Shown in pieces: positions 43,843 through 53,410 of a stretch of DNA of 64,000 nt. The translations under genes and the position numbers were made by a program. Numbering within the stretch: position 1 is the stretch's first letter; the number at the start of each line of letters is the position of its first letter. Below the pieces are notes generated by a model. The model was given only the letters and a program-made list of their open reading frames with translations, was not told the DNA's origin and ran no database searches. This stretch comes from Fodinibius salipaludis (lineage in GTDB: Bacteria > Bacteroidota > Rhodothermia > Balneolales > Balneolaceae), in NCBI RefSeq assembly GCF_002287075.1, contig NZ_NSKE01000002.1, forward strand, positions 62,001 through 126,000, read 5' to 3'.

Positions 43843-44958
43843 TTAAAGATATCCGGTAAACAACAGATCGTTACCTACCTGTCGCCACTGCACATCACGA
43901 AATTCCATAATTTCTGACATCCTGTTGATGCCGACTCCCATCACTGATTTAGTGCCACCACCCAGCATTTTAGGAGCAATAAAACATTCCACTTTATCCA
44001 CTAATCTCTGGCGCAATAAGGCCGAAGCCAAATTCTGTCCGGCTTCAACCAAAATAGAGGTCACAGGCAGATGAGCCAATTCACGCATTGCTTCATCTAA
44101 ATCAGTATGACCGCCTTTTTCATCCACCAATAGCGTCTGACCCCGAAAATAATCCGATTGCAGCATGTTTAACATCGGATCGGCTTCATTTTCAAACTTT
44201 TCTTTGTTATGGGTCAGCACAATCGTCTTTTCCTCGTACTGATCGGTAAACAAGTTCAAATCGCGTGGGAGATCCAACGGACCATCAATGACTATGCGCT
44301 TGGGTTGGCGCCCCTCAACATGGCGCACCGTAAGCCGGGGATTATCGAGTAAAGCAGTATTACGCCCCACCATTACCGCATCATATTGGCTACGCCATTT
44401 GTGAACAAACGCCCGTGATTCGGGTCCGCTAATCCACTCCGAATCCCCATCGGGAGCAGCAATATATCCATCCAGCGTCTGTGCAATTTTTAGCGTTACA
44501 AACGGACGATTATGCGTCTGATAGTGCAGAAAAAACTCATTCAGTTGTTGAGCCTCTTCTTTCATCAATCCTACATCAACCGTGATGTCATGATCGCGCA
44601 AATACTGAATGCCTTTCCCAGCCACTTTGGGCGTAGGATCTTCCATCGCTATCACAACCCGGCTGATCGGAAGATCGGCAAGGAGTTCGCAGCAGGGCGG
44701 TGTATTCCCATGATGGGCACACGGTTCCAACGTAACATACACAGTAGCACCTTTTAGCAACTCAGGGTTGTTAACCGAATCGACCGCATTTCTCTCGGCG
44801 TGCGGCTGACCGTAGCGCTCGTGATATCCCTGACCAATTTTCTGACCGTCAGCAGATACAATTACGCATCCCACCATAGGATTGGGGGACACATAACCCG
44901 CACCTCGTTCAGCAATCTCAAGCGCCAGCTCCATCCATTTTTTATCTGATTTGCTCAT
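43843..44958 (-). CDS. ribD: Bifunctional riboflavin deaminase/reductase
   Basis: 371 residues combining a diaminohydroxyphosphoribosylaminopyrimidine deaminase with a 5-amino-6-(5-phosphoribosylamino)uracil reductase. The N-terminal cytidine-deaminase domain shows HAERNAV and PCAHHGNTPPC (zinc and catalytic residues). The C-terminal RibD_C domain begins near residue 147 with TLKIAQTLDGYIAAPDGDSEWI and ends with a VEAGQNLASALL NADPH-binding region. It is the first gene of the ribDE pair and starts 47 bp past the ppiD terminator region. Confidence 0.96.
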   Translation of the reverse strand: MSKSDKKWMELALEIAERGAGYVSPNPMVGCVIVSADGQKIGQGYHERYGQPHAERNAVDSVNNPELLKGATVYVTLEPCAHHGNTPPCCELLADLPISRVVIAMEDPTPKVAGKGIQYLRDHDITVDVGLMKEEAQQLNEFFLHYQTHNRPFVTLKIAQTLDGYIAAPDGDSEWISGPESRAFVHKWRSQYDAVMVGRNTALLDNPRLTVRHVEGRQPKRIVIDGPLDLPRDLNLFTDQYEEKTIVLTHNKEKFENEADPMLNMLQSDYFRGQTLLVDEKGGHTDLDEAMRELAHLPVTSILVEAGQNLASALLRQRLVDKVECFIAPKMLGGGTKSVMGVGINRMSEIMEFRDVQWRQVGNDLLFTGYL

Positions 44959-45004
44959 AATAATATCACTAATCTATTGCCGCAATCATCAAATCTCTTC
45001 AAAC

Positions 45005-45036
45005 AAAAAAGGGCAAGAAGCGTTCCTCCTTGCCCT
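45005..45036 (-). terminator. Rho-independent terminator of ppiD
   Basis: GGGCAAG (45011-45017) pairs with CTTGCCC (45029-45035). Minus-strand transcripts run from the stem into U6 (complement of 45005-45010). It separates ppiD from ribD. Confidence 0.85.
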
Positions 45037-45064
45037 GAAAATACATTTAATATTTTTCTATTAC

Positions 45065-46840
45065 TTAGCCGCGCAGCAATTGGGCTCGGTTATCTTCAAT
45101 ATCCGCCTCTTTCTTAAGTTGCTCAATCCAGGTATTCATAAATGCCTGATTTTTCTGCCGGCGTAATTGCTGACGAATACGCTGTCGCTCATCAGCTGTG
45201 AGATTATCAAGATCAGCTTCGTACAGTTCATCCAACTGCACTACGAAAGCCGCTGATGTACCTTCAATTGCCGGGGATTGTTCACCTTCATTCAGGCCAA
45301 AAATAGCACCCACAACTTTAGGCTCTCGTCCTGCACCTTCAATTGTTGCATCACTTTTAGCAAGCGATTCTACAGTCATTACTTCTTTACCTGCTGCCTC
45401 TGCTATACTTTTCAGATCACTATTTTGACTAATAAGATCTTCAACATTGGTAACAATCTGCTGCTTCCGCTTATTATTTGTTACAACCGTTCTTATTTGA
45501 TCTTCAACCTCCTCAAAAGGTTCAACTCCGGCCTCTGTAATTTCGTTTACTTTAATAACCACAAACTGCTCGTTTAGCTCCAGGGGATCGGAAATCTGCC
45601 CTTCATAAGCCGATTCCAAAAATCGCATGATCTGTTGACTCTGCCCGATACCAGATATAAAGTTGTTGCCTTTTGTAGCAAATGCTTCACTGATCTCGAG
45701 ATCACGCCGCTCCGCCTCTCCTTTAAAACCATCTTCCTGGGCATAAAAGCTGAAGTCATCAGCTGTTTCGGCGCGAGCATCAATTGTTGCAATCGGATCT
45801 GCTGTAATATCTCGACCAAAAACCGTAAACGTTACCTCATTGGCGGTTTCATCCAGTTTCTTAAGCAAAAACAGTCGCCCCCCATCCTGAATTACATCCG
45901 TAACTTTGCCAACTGATACATCTAACACCGGTTGATAGAGTTCACGAATCTCATCTTTATTCGCCGTTTTTACACTATATTCCATATCGGACTGATAGCG
46001 ATTAAAAAAGAGCGAATCGTTCTCCGCTGTAACAAATTCAGACTGCAAGCGATTCATTTCCTCAAATGTACGGGTTGTATCCTCCTTGGTAGGCGTTTTA
46101 TCAAAACTCACATATGTGATGCGGTATGATTCTTTTCGCTCATACTTATCCTGATTATTGTTGTAGTACTCCCGTAAATCATCTTCAGATACCGAAATTT
46201 CACTATTGCTGACATCAGCGTAAGGGAACCGCACAAAAGAAACATCAGCACGCGTGTTATTGCGGATATAATACTGCTCAACCTCATAATCGCTCACATC
46301 CATCGACGATTGCAGATAATTATTCATTTTCTGCTGCTGCCGCTTTTGACGCATCTGCTGCTCAATAGAAATAAGCAGCTGCGTATTTTCCGGAGCTTCC
46401 GCCCATGATTGCAGTGCTACTCTATCAATAGTTCCATCTTCATTAGCAAAATTCTGCCGAATAAGCGGATCGGGGTTCGGGCCCGTAATCATATCTACTA
46501 CTTCCTGATCGGTTACATGAATGCCCAAATCATCCATCTTATCCTGGAGCAATCTGCTATTCACCAAATCATTCCATGACTGTTGTTCGTACTGCGCACG
46601 AACTTCGGGGGTCATAGAATTACCCGTTCGCTCAGAATACTGCTGAGTATAATACTGCAGGCGGTTATTATATTCTTCCAATGAAATTGATTCACCATTT
46701 ACCGATCCAAGTGTTCGCGGCCCCTGCTGAATAACATCAAACATGTTCGTATCAGCCAACATCCATAACACTCCGAATGAGAAAATAAGTACCCAGAGAA
46801 TAACACTGGTACTTTTTCTCATTTTATCCATTACACCCAT
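45065..46840 (-). CDS. ppiD: PpiD-like periplasmic folding factor (SurA_N/rotamase)
   Basis: 591 residues. One transmembrane helix (about 10-29, SVILWVLIFSFGVLWML) anchors a large periplasmic part. Residues 40-220 form a SurA N-like chaperone domain (SVNGESISLEEYNNRLQYY). The centre has a rotamase-like region, and a second helical domain follows (about 380-591). It matches the PpiD architecture seen across Bacteroidota. The role is in helping exported proteins emerge from the Sec translocon. PPIase activity in this group is often weak or lost and is not assessed here. Its own terminator lies 29 bp after the stop. Confidence 0.88.
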   Translation of the reverse strand: MGVMDKMRKSTSVILWVLIFSFGVLWMLADTNMFDVIQQGPRTLGSVNGESISLEEYNNRLQYYTQQYSERTGNSMTPEVRAQYEQQSWNDLVNSRLLQDKMDDLGIHVTDQEVVDMITGPNPDPLIRQNFANEDGTIDRVALQSWAEAPENTQLLISIEQQMRQKRQQQKMNNYLQSSMDVSDYEVEQYYIRNNTRADVSFVRFPYADVSNSEISVSEDDLREYYNNNQDKYERKESYRITYVSFDKTPTKEDTTRTFEEMNRLQSEFVTAENDSLFFNRYQSDMEYSVKTANKDEIRELYQPVLDVSVGKVTDVIQDGGRLFLLKKLDETANEVTFTVFGRDITADPIATIDARAETADDFSFYAQEDGFKGEAERRDLEISEAFATKGNNFISGIGQSQQIMRFLESAYEGQISDPLELNEQFVVIKVNEITEAGVEPFEEVEDQIRTVVTNNKRKQQIVTNVEDLISQNSDLKSIAEAAGKEVMTVESLAKSDATIEGAGREPKVVGAIFGLNEGEQSPAIEGTSAAFVVQLDELYEADLDNLTADERQRIRQQLRRQKNQAFMNTWIEQLKKEADIEDNRAQLLRG

Positions 46841-47008
46841 AAAATCCTCTTATCTACGTCTTAATTGGTTCAAAAATGACATTCTTTGTGCTGCTTACAA
46901 GCTTCCAAATATACAAGAAGGCAATACTAAGAGCAATCTGACAAACCCAAAAATTATTTACATACAGATTCGCAATATAGATTATTGCCCGGTGCTACGC
47001 CATAACTT

Positions 47009-47938
47009 TTAAAATACCTCGATAAGCCGCATATGCTTAAGGTATTTCCGAGGATTTTCATTGATATTTTTAATCAACGAATCCATCTCCCCGGTCATAC
47101 TTTCTAAATTATCATACAACGCCGGATCGTTAATCATCTTTCCAAGACTTCCTTCCCCGTCATTAATTTTGGTAAGAATTTCCTGCAGCTCGTTATTCGT
47201 TTTATTCAGATCCTTGCTAAGAACTTCAAGCTCTTTCAAAGATTTATCCAGGCCCGTGAGCACAGAATCAACTTTTGATTTATTACGGGAACTCATCGTA
47301 TCCACATTCGCCAAGAACCGCTCGGCATGTCTGATACTTGACTCTATCTCGGTACGCCTGTTATCAAGAATAGTGGCTATATCATCGGATGTGTTATGTA
47401 GGTTTTGGAAAACACTGTCTATTCGCCCTTTGGCATCATCATCGAGCACATTATTGAGCTGAGCCAGAAAACGATTTAACTTTTCAAATGAGTCTGAAAC
47501 ATCCTCGCTGAGCTCCTGTCCTTCATCTTTAAAAACTTCCATCATACCTGCCCGGTATTCTCCCTTTATTGTATCCCCATACTCAAGCATTTCAGAAGAG
47601 TCACCTCGTTCAACGATAATGGCTTTCTCGTCCAACAGTCCTGATGACTGCAGATAGGCTACTGAGTTGCGAGGGATATCTACCCCGAGCTCGAAACTAA
47701 ACGTTACAGCCACACTGTCATCTTCAGTCAGTTCCATTTTCTTAACGGAACCCACCTTTACTCCATTTATATAGATATAGTTTCCCGGAGAAAGCCCGTC
47801 GGTACGATCAAAGGTGGAATGGATAACCTGCGACTGCCGAAATACGGGCAGATCACTCATTAGGCGATATCCGATAAAACCCAATACAATAGCGGCTAAA
47901 ATTGTTATTGCTACTTTTAATTCGTTGCTAATCTTCAA
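47009..47938 (-). CDS. mlaD: MlaD/MCE-family lipid transport protein
   Basis: 309 residues. An N-terminal transmembrane helix (VAITILAAIVLGFIGYRLM) is followed by the MCE domain (about 38-115, STFDRTDGLSPGNYIYINGVKVG). A long helical C-terminal tail (DDDAKGRIDSVFQNL...NKTNNELQEIL) probably forms the hexameric tunnel of Mla/Yrb systems. It moves phospholipids between the membranes. It is the last gene of an mlaE-mlaF-mlaD operon, 11 bp after mlaF. Confidence 0.93.
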   Translation of the reverse strand: MKISNELKVAITILAAIVLGFIGYRLMSDLPVFRQSQVIHSTFDRTDGLSPGNYIYINGVKVGSVKKMELTEDDSVAVTFSFELGVDIPRNSVAYLQSSGLLDEKAIIVERGDSSEMLEYGDTIKGEYRAGMMEVFKDEGQELSEDVSDSFEKLNRFLAQLNNVLDDDAKGRIDSVFQNLHNTSDDIATILDNRRTEIESSIRHAERFLANVDTMSSRNKSKVDSVLTGLDKSLKELEVLSKDLNKTNNELQEILTKINDGEGSLGKMINDPALYDNLESMTGEMDSLIKNINENPRKYLKHMRLIEVF

Positions 47939-47949
47939 AATAACTCCTG

Positions 47950-48690
47950 TTAATTTCTTATTTGATACTCGCTTGCAGTAATGAAGTCCATCAGTTCCTT
48001 ATTGTCACTTTTACGCATTTCACCTACCGTACCATACCAGCACATTCCCTGATTTTCAAGGAATACTACTTTTTCGGCAATTTCGAGCACACTATGAATG
48101 TCGTGAGTAACAACAATAGATGTAATATTTAAGTTTTCGGCCATTGAGATTATCAGCTTGTTAATCTCAGAAGAGGTCCTCGGATCAAGTCCGGAAGTCG
48201 GTTCATCATATATTAAAAAATCGGGCTCCAAAATAGTAGCCCTGGCCAAAGCCACACGCCTGCGCATGCCTCCCGACAGCTCGGCCGGTGATTTTTCACC
48301 GGTTCCTTCAAGATTTACCAATCCAAGTGCTTCTTCTACTTTTTTAGTAATATCTCCTTCGGAATAATCTGTAAAATAGCGCAGCGGAAACGCAATATTT
48401 TCAAAGGTATTAAGCGAATCAAAGAGTGCCGAACCCTGAAATAAAACACCAAACCGCTGACGCATTTTCCGTAAGGCTACATATTCCAGATCAAATACAT
48501 TCTCCCCGTCAATGATTACTTCTCCGGAATCAGGATACATCAACGCATTCAAATGCTTAACCAGCACCGATTTTCCACAACCGGAGCGTCCAATAATGGC
48601 TACGGTCTCACCATCCTCAATATCAAATGAGACATCCTCCCACACGAGGAGATCACCAAAACTCTTTTTTAGATTTCGTATTTCTATCAT
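47950..48690 (-). CDS. mlaF: MlaF-like ABC transporter ATPase
   Basis: A 246-residue ABC ATPase. Walker A is IIGRSGCGKSVLVKHL; the signature is ELSGGMRRRVALARA; Walker B is FLIYDEPTSGLDP; the switch histidine is in VVTHDIHS. The FGVLFQGSALFDSL segment is characteristic of Mla/Ttg2A ATPases. It powers the MlaE/MlaD lipid transporter at the inner face of the inner membrane. It lies 16 bp after mlaE. Confidence 0.95.
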   Translation of the reverse strand: MIEIRNLKKSFGDLLVWEDVSFDIEDGETVAIIGRSGCGKSVLVKHLNALMYPDSGEVIIDGENVFDLEYVALRKMRQRFGVLFQGSALFDSLNTFENIAFPLRYFTDYSEGDITKKVEEALGLVNLEGTGEKSPAELSGGMRRRVALARATILEPDFLIYDEPTSGLDPRTSSEINKLIISMAENLNITSIVVTHDIHSVLEIAEKVVFLENQGMCWYGTVGEMRKSDNKELMDFITASEYQIRN

Positions 48691-48706
48691 CGCAATTTAT
48701 TGAATC

Positions 48707-49444
48707 TTATAAGAACACGGCTGCCAGTACGAAGTCGGCCAATAATACGTAAATACAGCTTAAAACTGTAGCCTGTGTGGTACTATTTCCTACTCCTTCG
48801 GCCCCCCCGGAGGCATAATATCCCTTAAAACACGATACGGAAGTTATTACATATCCAAACACAAAAGCTTTAAGGATACCAAAGGTAACATCCCAGGGAT
48901 AAAAGAATTGTCGTGCGCCCTGTATAAACTCGGCAGGTGGAATAGCCCCTGAAATAGCTCCCGCAACGATACCACCTACTATTCCCGAAATACTGGCAAA
49001 AATATACAGCATGGGAAACATAATTAATCCCGCAAGTACACGAGGCAGTACCAAAAATGAAACGGAGTTAAACCCCATCGATTCCAGAGCATCAATTTGC
49101 TCACTCACGCGCATAGTCCCCAGCTCAGTAGCAATACGAGCTCCCACCTTTCCGGCCAAAACCAAACTTGTAATCACCGCAGCAAGCTCAATAAGCAGAG
49201 ATTCAGAAGTAATAGCGCCAATAATCGAAATCGGAACAAAGGCAATTTCAAGTTGATAGGCCGTTTGGATAGTCATTACGGCACCGGTAAAAACCCCCGT
49301 CAATAATACGATAGGCACTGATTCATACCCAATTTTTAAAAGCTCGTTAACAAGATTTTTCTTGTACGTATCTACCTCATATAGCGAGCGTAATGACCTA
49401 TATAATAGCAGGCTGTACTTTCCTAATTTTTCTAATGCTTCCAT
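48707..49444 (-). CDS. mlaE: MlaE-like ABC transporter permease
   Basis: A 245-residue DUF140/MlaE permease. It has five or six hydrophobic segments with the family motifs IGYESVPIVLLTGVFTGAVM, ELAAVITSLVLAGKVGARIATELGTM and SEQIDALESMG. It is the first gene of the mlaEFD operon, and no promoter or upstream partner is visible before it other than 122 bp separating it from the divergent K+ channel gene. MlaA, B and C are not in the window. Confidence 0.94.
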   Translation of the reverse strand: MEALEKLGKYSLLLYRSLRSLYEVDTYKKNLVNELLKIGYESVPIVLLTGVFTGAVMTIQTAYQLEIAFVPISIIGAITSESLLIELAAVITSLVLAGKVGARIATELGTMRVSEQIDALESMGFNSVSFLVLPRVLAGLIMFPMLYIFASISGIVGGIVAGAISGAIPPAEFIQGARQFFYPWDVTFGILKAFVFGYVITSVSCFKGYYASGGAEGVGNSTTQATVLSCIYVLLADFVLAAVFL

Positions 49445-49566
49445 ATATCATATTGTGCTAAAAGAACGCTGGAAACTATTAAATTTATACGTCGTTGTCA
49501 TTTCATACGCTTTAATTTTTCAACTATATTAACCTACTGCAAATTAATCACAACAATAACCATTAT

Positions 49567-50673
49567 ATGTTCCGTTTTTACGACGATATCATTGACAGTA
49601 TTATAGTGGTTAGAATCACTATAGCTATTAGTATATTGGTTGTTGTGTTTATAGTTGGTTCGCTTGGCTACCACTTTATTGAAGGCATGCAATTCTTTGA
49701 TGGATTTTATATGACCTTCATCACCATAACCACTATCGGATTTGCAGAACTCACAAACCTCTCACAGGGTGGACGTATTTTGACGATGGTTCTTTTTGTA
49801 ATGGGGATCGGAGTCATCTCATATATTGCCTCTCAAACCACACAGCTTATTTTTGAAAGTGAAATTTTTAGATTACGTGCTATGAAAAAGCAACTAAAAA
49901 AAATGGAACGCCATTATATTATAGCCGGCTATGGCCGTATAGGTCATCGCATAGCCGAAGTACTTCAAGACGCTAATATATCTGTTGTGGTAATTGATAA
50001 CAGGGAAAGTAGTATTGAACGAATTAAGGATGATAAATTATTATACGTTGATGGAGATGCACAAGATGAAGATGTACTAAAAGAGGCCGGTATTGAAAGG
50101 GCCAAGGGATTGGTTTGCACCCTCTCCCGCGATCAGGATAATGTATTTACAACGCTCATAGCTCGAGAATTAAATCCTGAACTCTTTATTCTTGTGCGCA
50201 CGAATCACCATCATAATACTAAAAAAATTAAGCGAGCCGGTGCCGACAAAGTGATTTCTCCCTACGAAATTGGGGCCGACCGAATGGCGAATGTTATTCT
50301 ACGCCCGAATGTTGATCAATTTATGGATCAAATATTGGGAGGCACTACGCAAGATCATGTATTTGATGAGGTGAAGATTTTCGAAGGATCTGATCTTGCT
50401 GACAAAACTCTGGCCGAAGCGCAAATTCGGCAAAAATATTTTGTGGTTATAATTGCCATTATTCCTGAGGACCAACAGAATATCCGATTTAATCCCGGTA
50501 GCGATGATAAAATTTCAGTTGGTGACTCACTTATTGTTCTGGGAGATATTGAGCGTATTAAACACCTTCGTGAAGAAGGGTGTGAAGATTTTCGAACGCT
50601 TGAAGAAAGGGTCTCCAACTACGATTTCATAAATGAAATAAATACATCTGAAAAAAATATACAATCTGCATGA
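49567..50673 (+). CDS. Two-helix K+ channel with TrkA_N and TrkA_C domains
   Basis: 368 residues. Residues 17-34 and 70-92 are the membrane helices of a pore module, with filter region T55-T56-I57-G58-F59-A60-E61 in place of the usual T-V-G-Y-G-D. The RCK domain follows: Rossmann motif GYGRIG at 121-126 and VVIDNRE, then a TrkA_C domain (about 280-345). The filter's last Gly is Ala, so ion selectivity should be tested. The RCK region could sense nucleotides or c-di-AMP. The gene overlaps aroC by 4 bp (ATGA). Confidence 0.88.
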   Translation: MFRFYDDIIDSIIVVRITIAISILVVVFIVGSLGYHFIEGMQFFDGFYMTFITITTIGFAELTNLSQGGRILTMVLFVMGIGVISYIASQTTQLIFESEIFRLRAMKKQLKKMERHYIIAGYGRIGHRIAEVLQDANISVVVIDNRESSIERIKDDKLLYVDGDAQDEDVLKEAGIERAKGLVCTLSRDQDNVFTTLIARELNPELFILVRTNHHHNTKKIKRAGADKVISPYEIGADRMANVILRPNVDQFMDQILGGTTQDHVFDEVKIFEGSDLADKTLAEAQIRQKYFVVIIAIIPEDQQNIRFNPGSDDKISVGDSLIVLGDIERIKHLREEGCEDFRTLEERVSNYDFINEINTSEKNIQSA

Positions 50674-51857
50674 TACGATATTTAACGGCTGGCGAATCGC
50701 ATGGCCCACAACTTACAGGCATTGTCGAAGGCATACCTGCCGGACTCCCTATCACTGAAGAGGAAATTGCCCTACACCTGGCACGTCGCCAGAAAGGATA
50801 CGGCCGCGGCGGACGCATGGCATTTGAAAAAGATCGCGCCGAAATTTCATCGGGGGTCCGTTTCGGTAAAACAACCGGCGCCCCCATTGCTATGCAGATG
50901 CCGAATCGTGCCCACGAAAAAGATGACTCTAACTGGCCCAAAGTGTTAGCAAAAGAAGGAGATGGTGAAGATGTCGAAAAGATTACCGTCCCTCGTCCCG
51001 GCCATGCCGACTTAACGGGCGTGCAAAAGTATCGTTATGATGATATACGTCCCGCCATCGAGCGTTCCAGTGCCCGCGAAACAGCCATGCGCGTAGCTTG
51101 CAGCTCAATCGCTCGAAAATTCCTTAAGCATTTTGGCATTGAAATCGGTGGACATGTAACCCGTATCGGCAGTGTGGGCTACGAGAATTCCTGGGAAGAT
51201 GTGCGCGAAATTGTTGATCCACTTGCTGCACAAGGGGCAGAAACGATCTTTGAAAAATCAGACGAATCTCCTGTACGTTGCCTCGATGAAGAACTTACCC
51301 AAGAGATGCGCGAACTGATTATCAAACGTCGAAAAGAAGGCAGCTCACTCGGCGGACATTGGGAGGTCGTTGTTACCGGTCTGCCGGAAGGTCTCGGCAG
51401 CTTTGTCCACTGGGATCGTAAACTCGGAGGACAAATAGCCCAGGCTGTTATGGGCACCCAGGCTATGAAAGGTGTGGAAATCGGGCAAGGATTTGAGTCC
51501 GGTCGCCGGCACGGTCAGGTTGTACACGACGAAATTATGTATGCAGATGACACTTATAAACGAAAAAGCAATCGTATGGGCGGACTCGAAGGTGGCGTAA
51601 CAACGGGCATGCCCCTGATTATTCGCGGCGTAATGAAGCCCATCCCTACCATGCTTACACCCATCGACACCGTGGATATCGAAACCAAAGAAAATAAAGA
51701 TACCCGATACGAACGCTCGGATGTATGTGCCCTGCCTCGGGCCATTGTTGTAATGGAAAGTGTAATTGCGCCCGTGCTGGCTAATGCGTTTCTGGAAAAG
51801 TTCGGGGGCGATTCAATCGAGGAAATCGAAGAACGATATCAAAACAGAAATAATTGA
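50670..51857 (+). CDS. aroC: Chorismate synthase
   Basis: A 395-residue FMN-dependent enzyme converting 5-enolpyruvylshikimate-3-phosphate to chorismate, the last step of the shikimate pathway. Hallmarks are TAGESHGPQLTGIVEGIPAGL, the GYGRGGRM segment, the FGKTTGAPI loop, RPGHADLTG and RSSARETAMRVA, plus GGLEGGVTTGMPLI. The length and start are standard. The 4-bp overlap with the K+ channel gene implies translational coupling even though the functions are unrelated. Confidence 0.97.
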   Translation: MIRYLTAGESHGPQLTGIVEGIPAGLPITEEEIALHLARRQKGYGRGGRMAFEKDRAEISSGVRFGKTTGAPIAMQMPNRAHEKDDSNWPKVLAKEGDGEDVEKITVPRPGHADLTGVQKYRYDDIRPAIERSSARETAMRVACSSIARKFLKHFGIEIGGHVTRIGSVGYENSWEDVREIVDPLAAQGAETIFEKSDESPVRCLDEELTQEMRELIIKRRKEGSSLGGHWEVVVTGLPEGLGSFVHWDRKLGGQIAQAVMGTQAMKGVEIGQGFESGRRHGQVVHDEIMYADDTYKRKSNRMGGLEGGVTTGMPLIIRGVMKPIPTMLTPIDTVDIETKENKDTRYERSDVCALPRAIVVMESVIAPVLANAFLEKFGGDSIEEIEERYQNRNN

Positions 51858-51959
51858 AAAATAGAAATTAATTAAAACACCACATACTTTATTGATTTCT
51901 GTATCTTATTACCGGAACATAAAATACCTCGTACAACTTTAACGTTACCGTAATACGTT

Positions 51960-52307
51960 ATGAGTTCAGATCAAAAATCAAAGATAAAACAGCTGGCCCG
52001 GCAGATTAAACACAACCCCGGGGACTCGTTTTCGAAGTTCGCTCTGGCGCTGGAATTCCGTAAGGAAGGAGCGTTTAAAAAGGCGCGCATTTTGTTTGAG
52101 GATATTCTGTCGAGCGATCCCGAATACGTAGGAGTTTATTACCACTTGGGCAAATTGTATGAAGCGCTGGACAGACTGGACGATGCACAAACCTTGTATC
52201 AAAAAGGGATAACGGTAGCTAATGAACAGGATGAACAACGCACAGAGAAAGAACTAAAAGAAGCGCTGCAACAACTTAAAATGGAAATGGAAGAACGATC
52301 GAGCTGA
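51960..52307 (+). CDS. Small tetratricopeptide-repeat protein
   Basis: 115 residues carrying two to three TPR motifs: SFSKFALALEFRKEGAFKKARILFEDIL, then GVYYHLGKLYEALDRLDDAQTLYQKGI. It has no signal peptide, so it should be cytosolic and bind partner proteins. The stop TGA shares its last base with the ATG of the LysM gene, so the pair is translationally coupled with it. Confidence 0.85.
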   Translation: MSSDQKSKIKQLARQIKHNPGDSFSKFALALEFRKEGAFKKARILFEDILSSDPEYVGVYYHLGKLYEALDRLDDAQTLYQKGITVANEQDEQRTEKELKEALQQLKMEMEERSS

Positions 52308-53410
52308 TGAGGATGATGAAACCATTATTACTTTTTTTCATTGTATTTCTTGGGCTTACAACACTTACTCTGGCCCAAAGCCAATCGCATACCGTAAAGC
52401 AGGGCGAAACCCTGTTTAGCATTGCCCAACAGTATGATAACGAAGTGGAGCAAATAAGAGAATGGAATAATCTGCGCGGCAATGAACTTTCGGTCGGACA
52501 AACGCTGCTTGTTAGTGCCCCCTCACCTGATTCTGCCATCACACATACTGTACAACGACAAGAAACGCTTTTCTCGATATCCAAGCAGTATAACGTGAGT
52601 ATTGCCGAAATTAAAAACTGGAACGAACTCTCGACGAATAACCTCGAAGTAGGTCAACAACTTACGATTTATCCATCCGAACCCAACAATCAGGAACAAC
52701 AGTCGCTGGTGGTTGAAAATAACCCCCAAAACAACAGCTATTATACCGTCAAAAGTGGCGATTCGTTGTACAAAATTGCTCAAGAACATGATATGTCTGT
52801 TGAGGAAATAAAGTCACTAAATGATCTGACGTCCAATACCATCAGGGTGGGACAGCAACTAACAGTCCGCGGTAAATCTTCACCGCCGCCCTCTGTCGCT
52901 GACGAGGGTATTGAGTCTTCGCCCCAGGGTAAGTTTATGGTTCATACCGTATCCGGAGAGACAAAAACGCTGCAGGATCTGCTCAATAAATTCCGGATGG
53001 ACGAACAGGAGTTTCGGGCATTGAACCCTTCGATAGATAAAAACCGTTTTAAAGATGGAAGTGAAATCACTGTCTTGGCTCCACCTACCAGAACCTACGA
53101 AAATCCTTATTTGATGAGTTCCGGTATGCAGGATTTGGGTTCTACGGCAGTGTCTCAATACAGTAAAAATGAGCGTGGAAATCCAACTACCAACGGTGAA
53201 CTGTACAACCCAAATGACTTAACAGCAGCCCATTCTAACATCTCGCTTGGATCTGTTATCTACATTGAAAATAACGACAATAATCGGGGCGTATATGTGC
53301 GCATCAATGATCGACATTCAGGAAACGGGCTCAAGCTGTCATCCGCTGCCTGGCAAACGCTTAACTTTAGTGATAATCTGTCTACTGTGACTATTTATCA
53401 AAATCAATGA
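52307..53410 (+). CDS. LysM-repeat/RlpA-like exported protein
   Basis: 367 residues with a signal peptide (MKPLLLFFIVFLGLTTL, from the second of two nearby Met codons, cleaved near TLAQ). Three LysM repeats follow at about 28-70, 78-122 and 142-185, each with the HTVKQGETLFSIAQQY-like pattern and a WNNL-type end. A fourth, degraded LysM-like unit is at about 208-255. The C-terminal 90 residues are an RlpA-like double-psi barrel (VSQYSKNERGNPTTNGELYN, YVRINDRHSG). It should bind peptidoglycan in the periplasm. It overlaps the CPBP gene by 4 bp. Confidence 0.88.
   Translation: MRMMKPLLLFFIVFLGLTTLTLAQSQSHTVKQGETLFSIAQQYDNEVEQIREWNNLRGNELSVGQTLLVSAPSPDSAITHTVQRQETLFSISKQYNVSIAEIKNWNELSTNNLEVGQQLTIYPSEPNNQEQQSLVVENNPQNNSYYTVKSGDSLYKIAQEHDMSVEEIKSLNDLTSNTIRVGQQLTVRGKSSPPPSVADEGIESSPQGKFMVHTVSGETKTLQDLLNKFRMDEQEFRALNPSIDKNRFKDGSEITVLAPPTRTYENPYLMSSGMQDLGSTAVSQYSKNERGNPTTNGELYNPNDLTAAHSNISLGSVIYIENNDNNRGVYVRINDRHSGNGLKLSSAAWQTLNFSDNLSTVTIYQNQ

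Noticed and set aside
44959-45064. FMN riboswitch before ribD
   Set aside because: Only the ppiD terminator is present in the 106-bp gap; no conserved aptamer core was seen.
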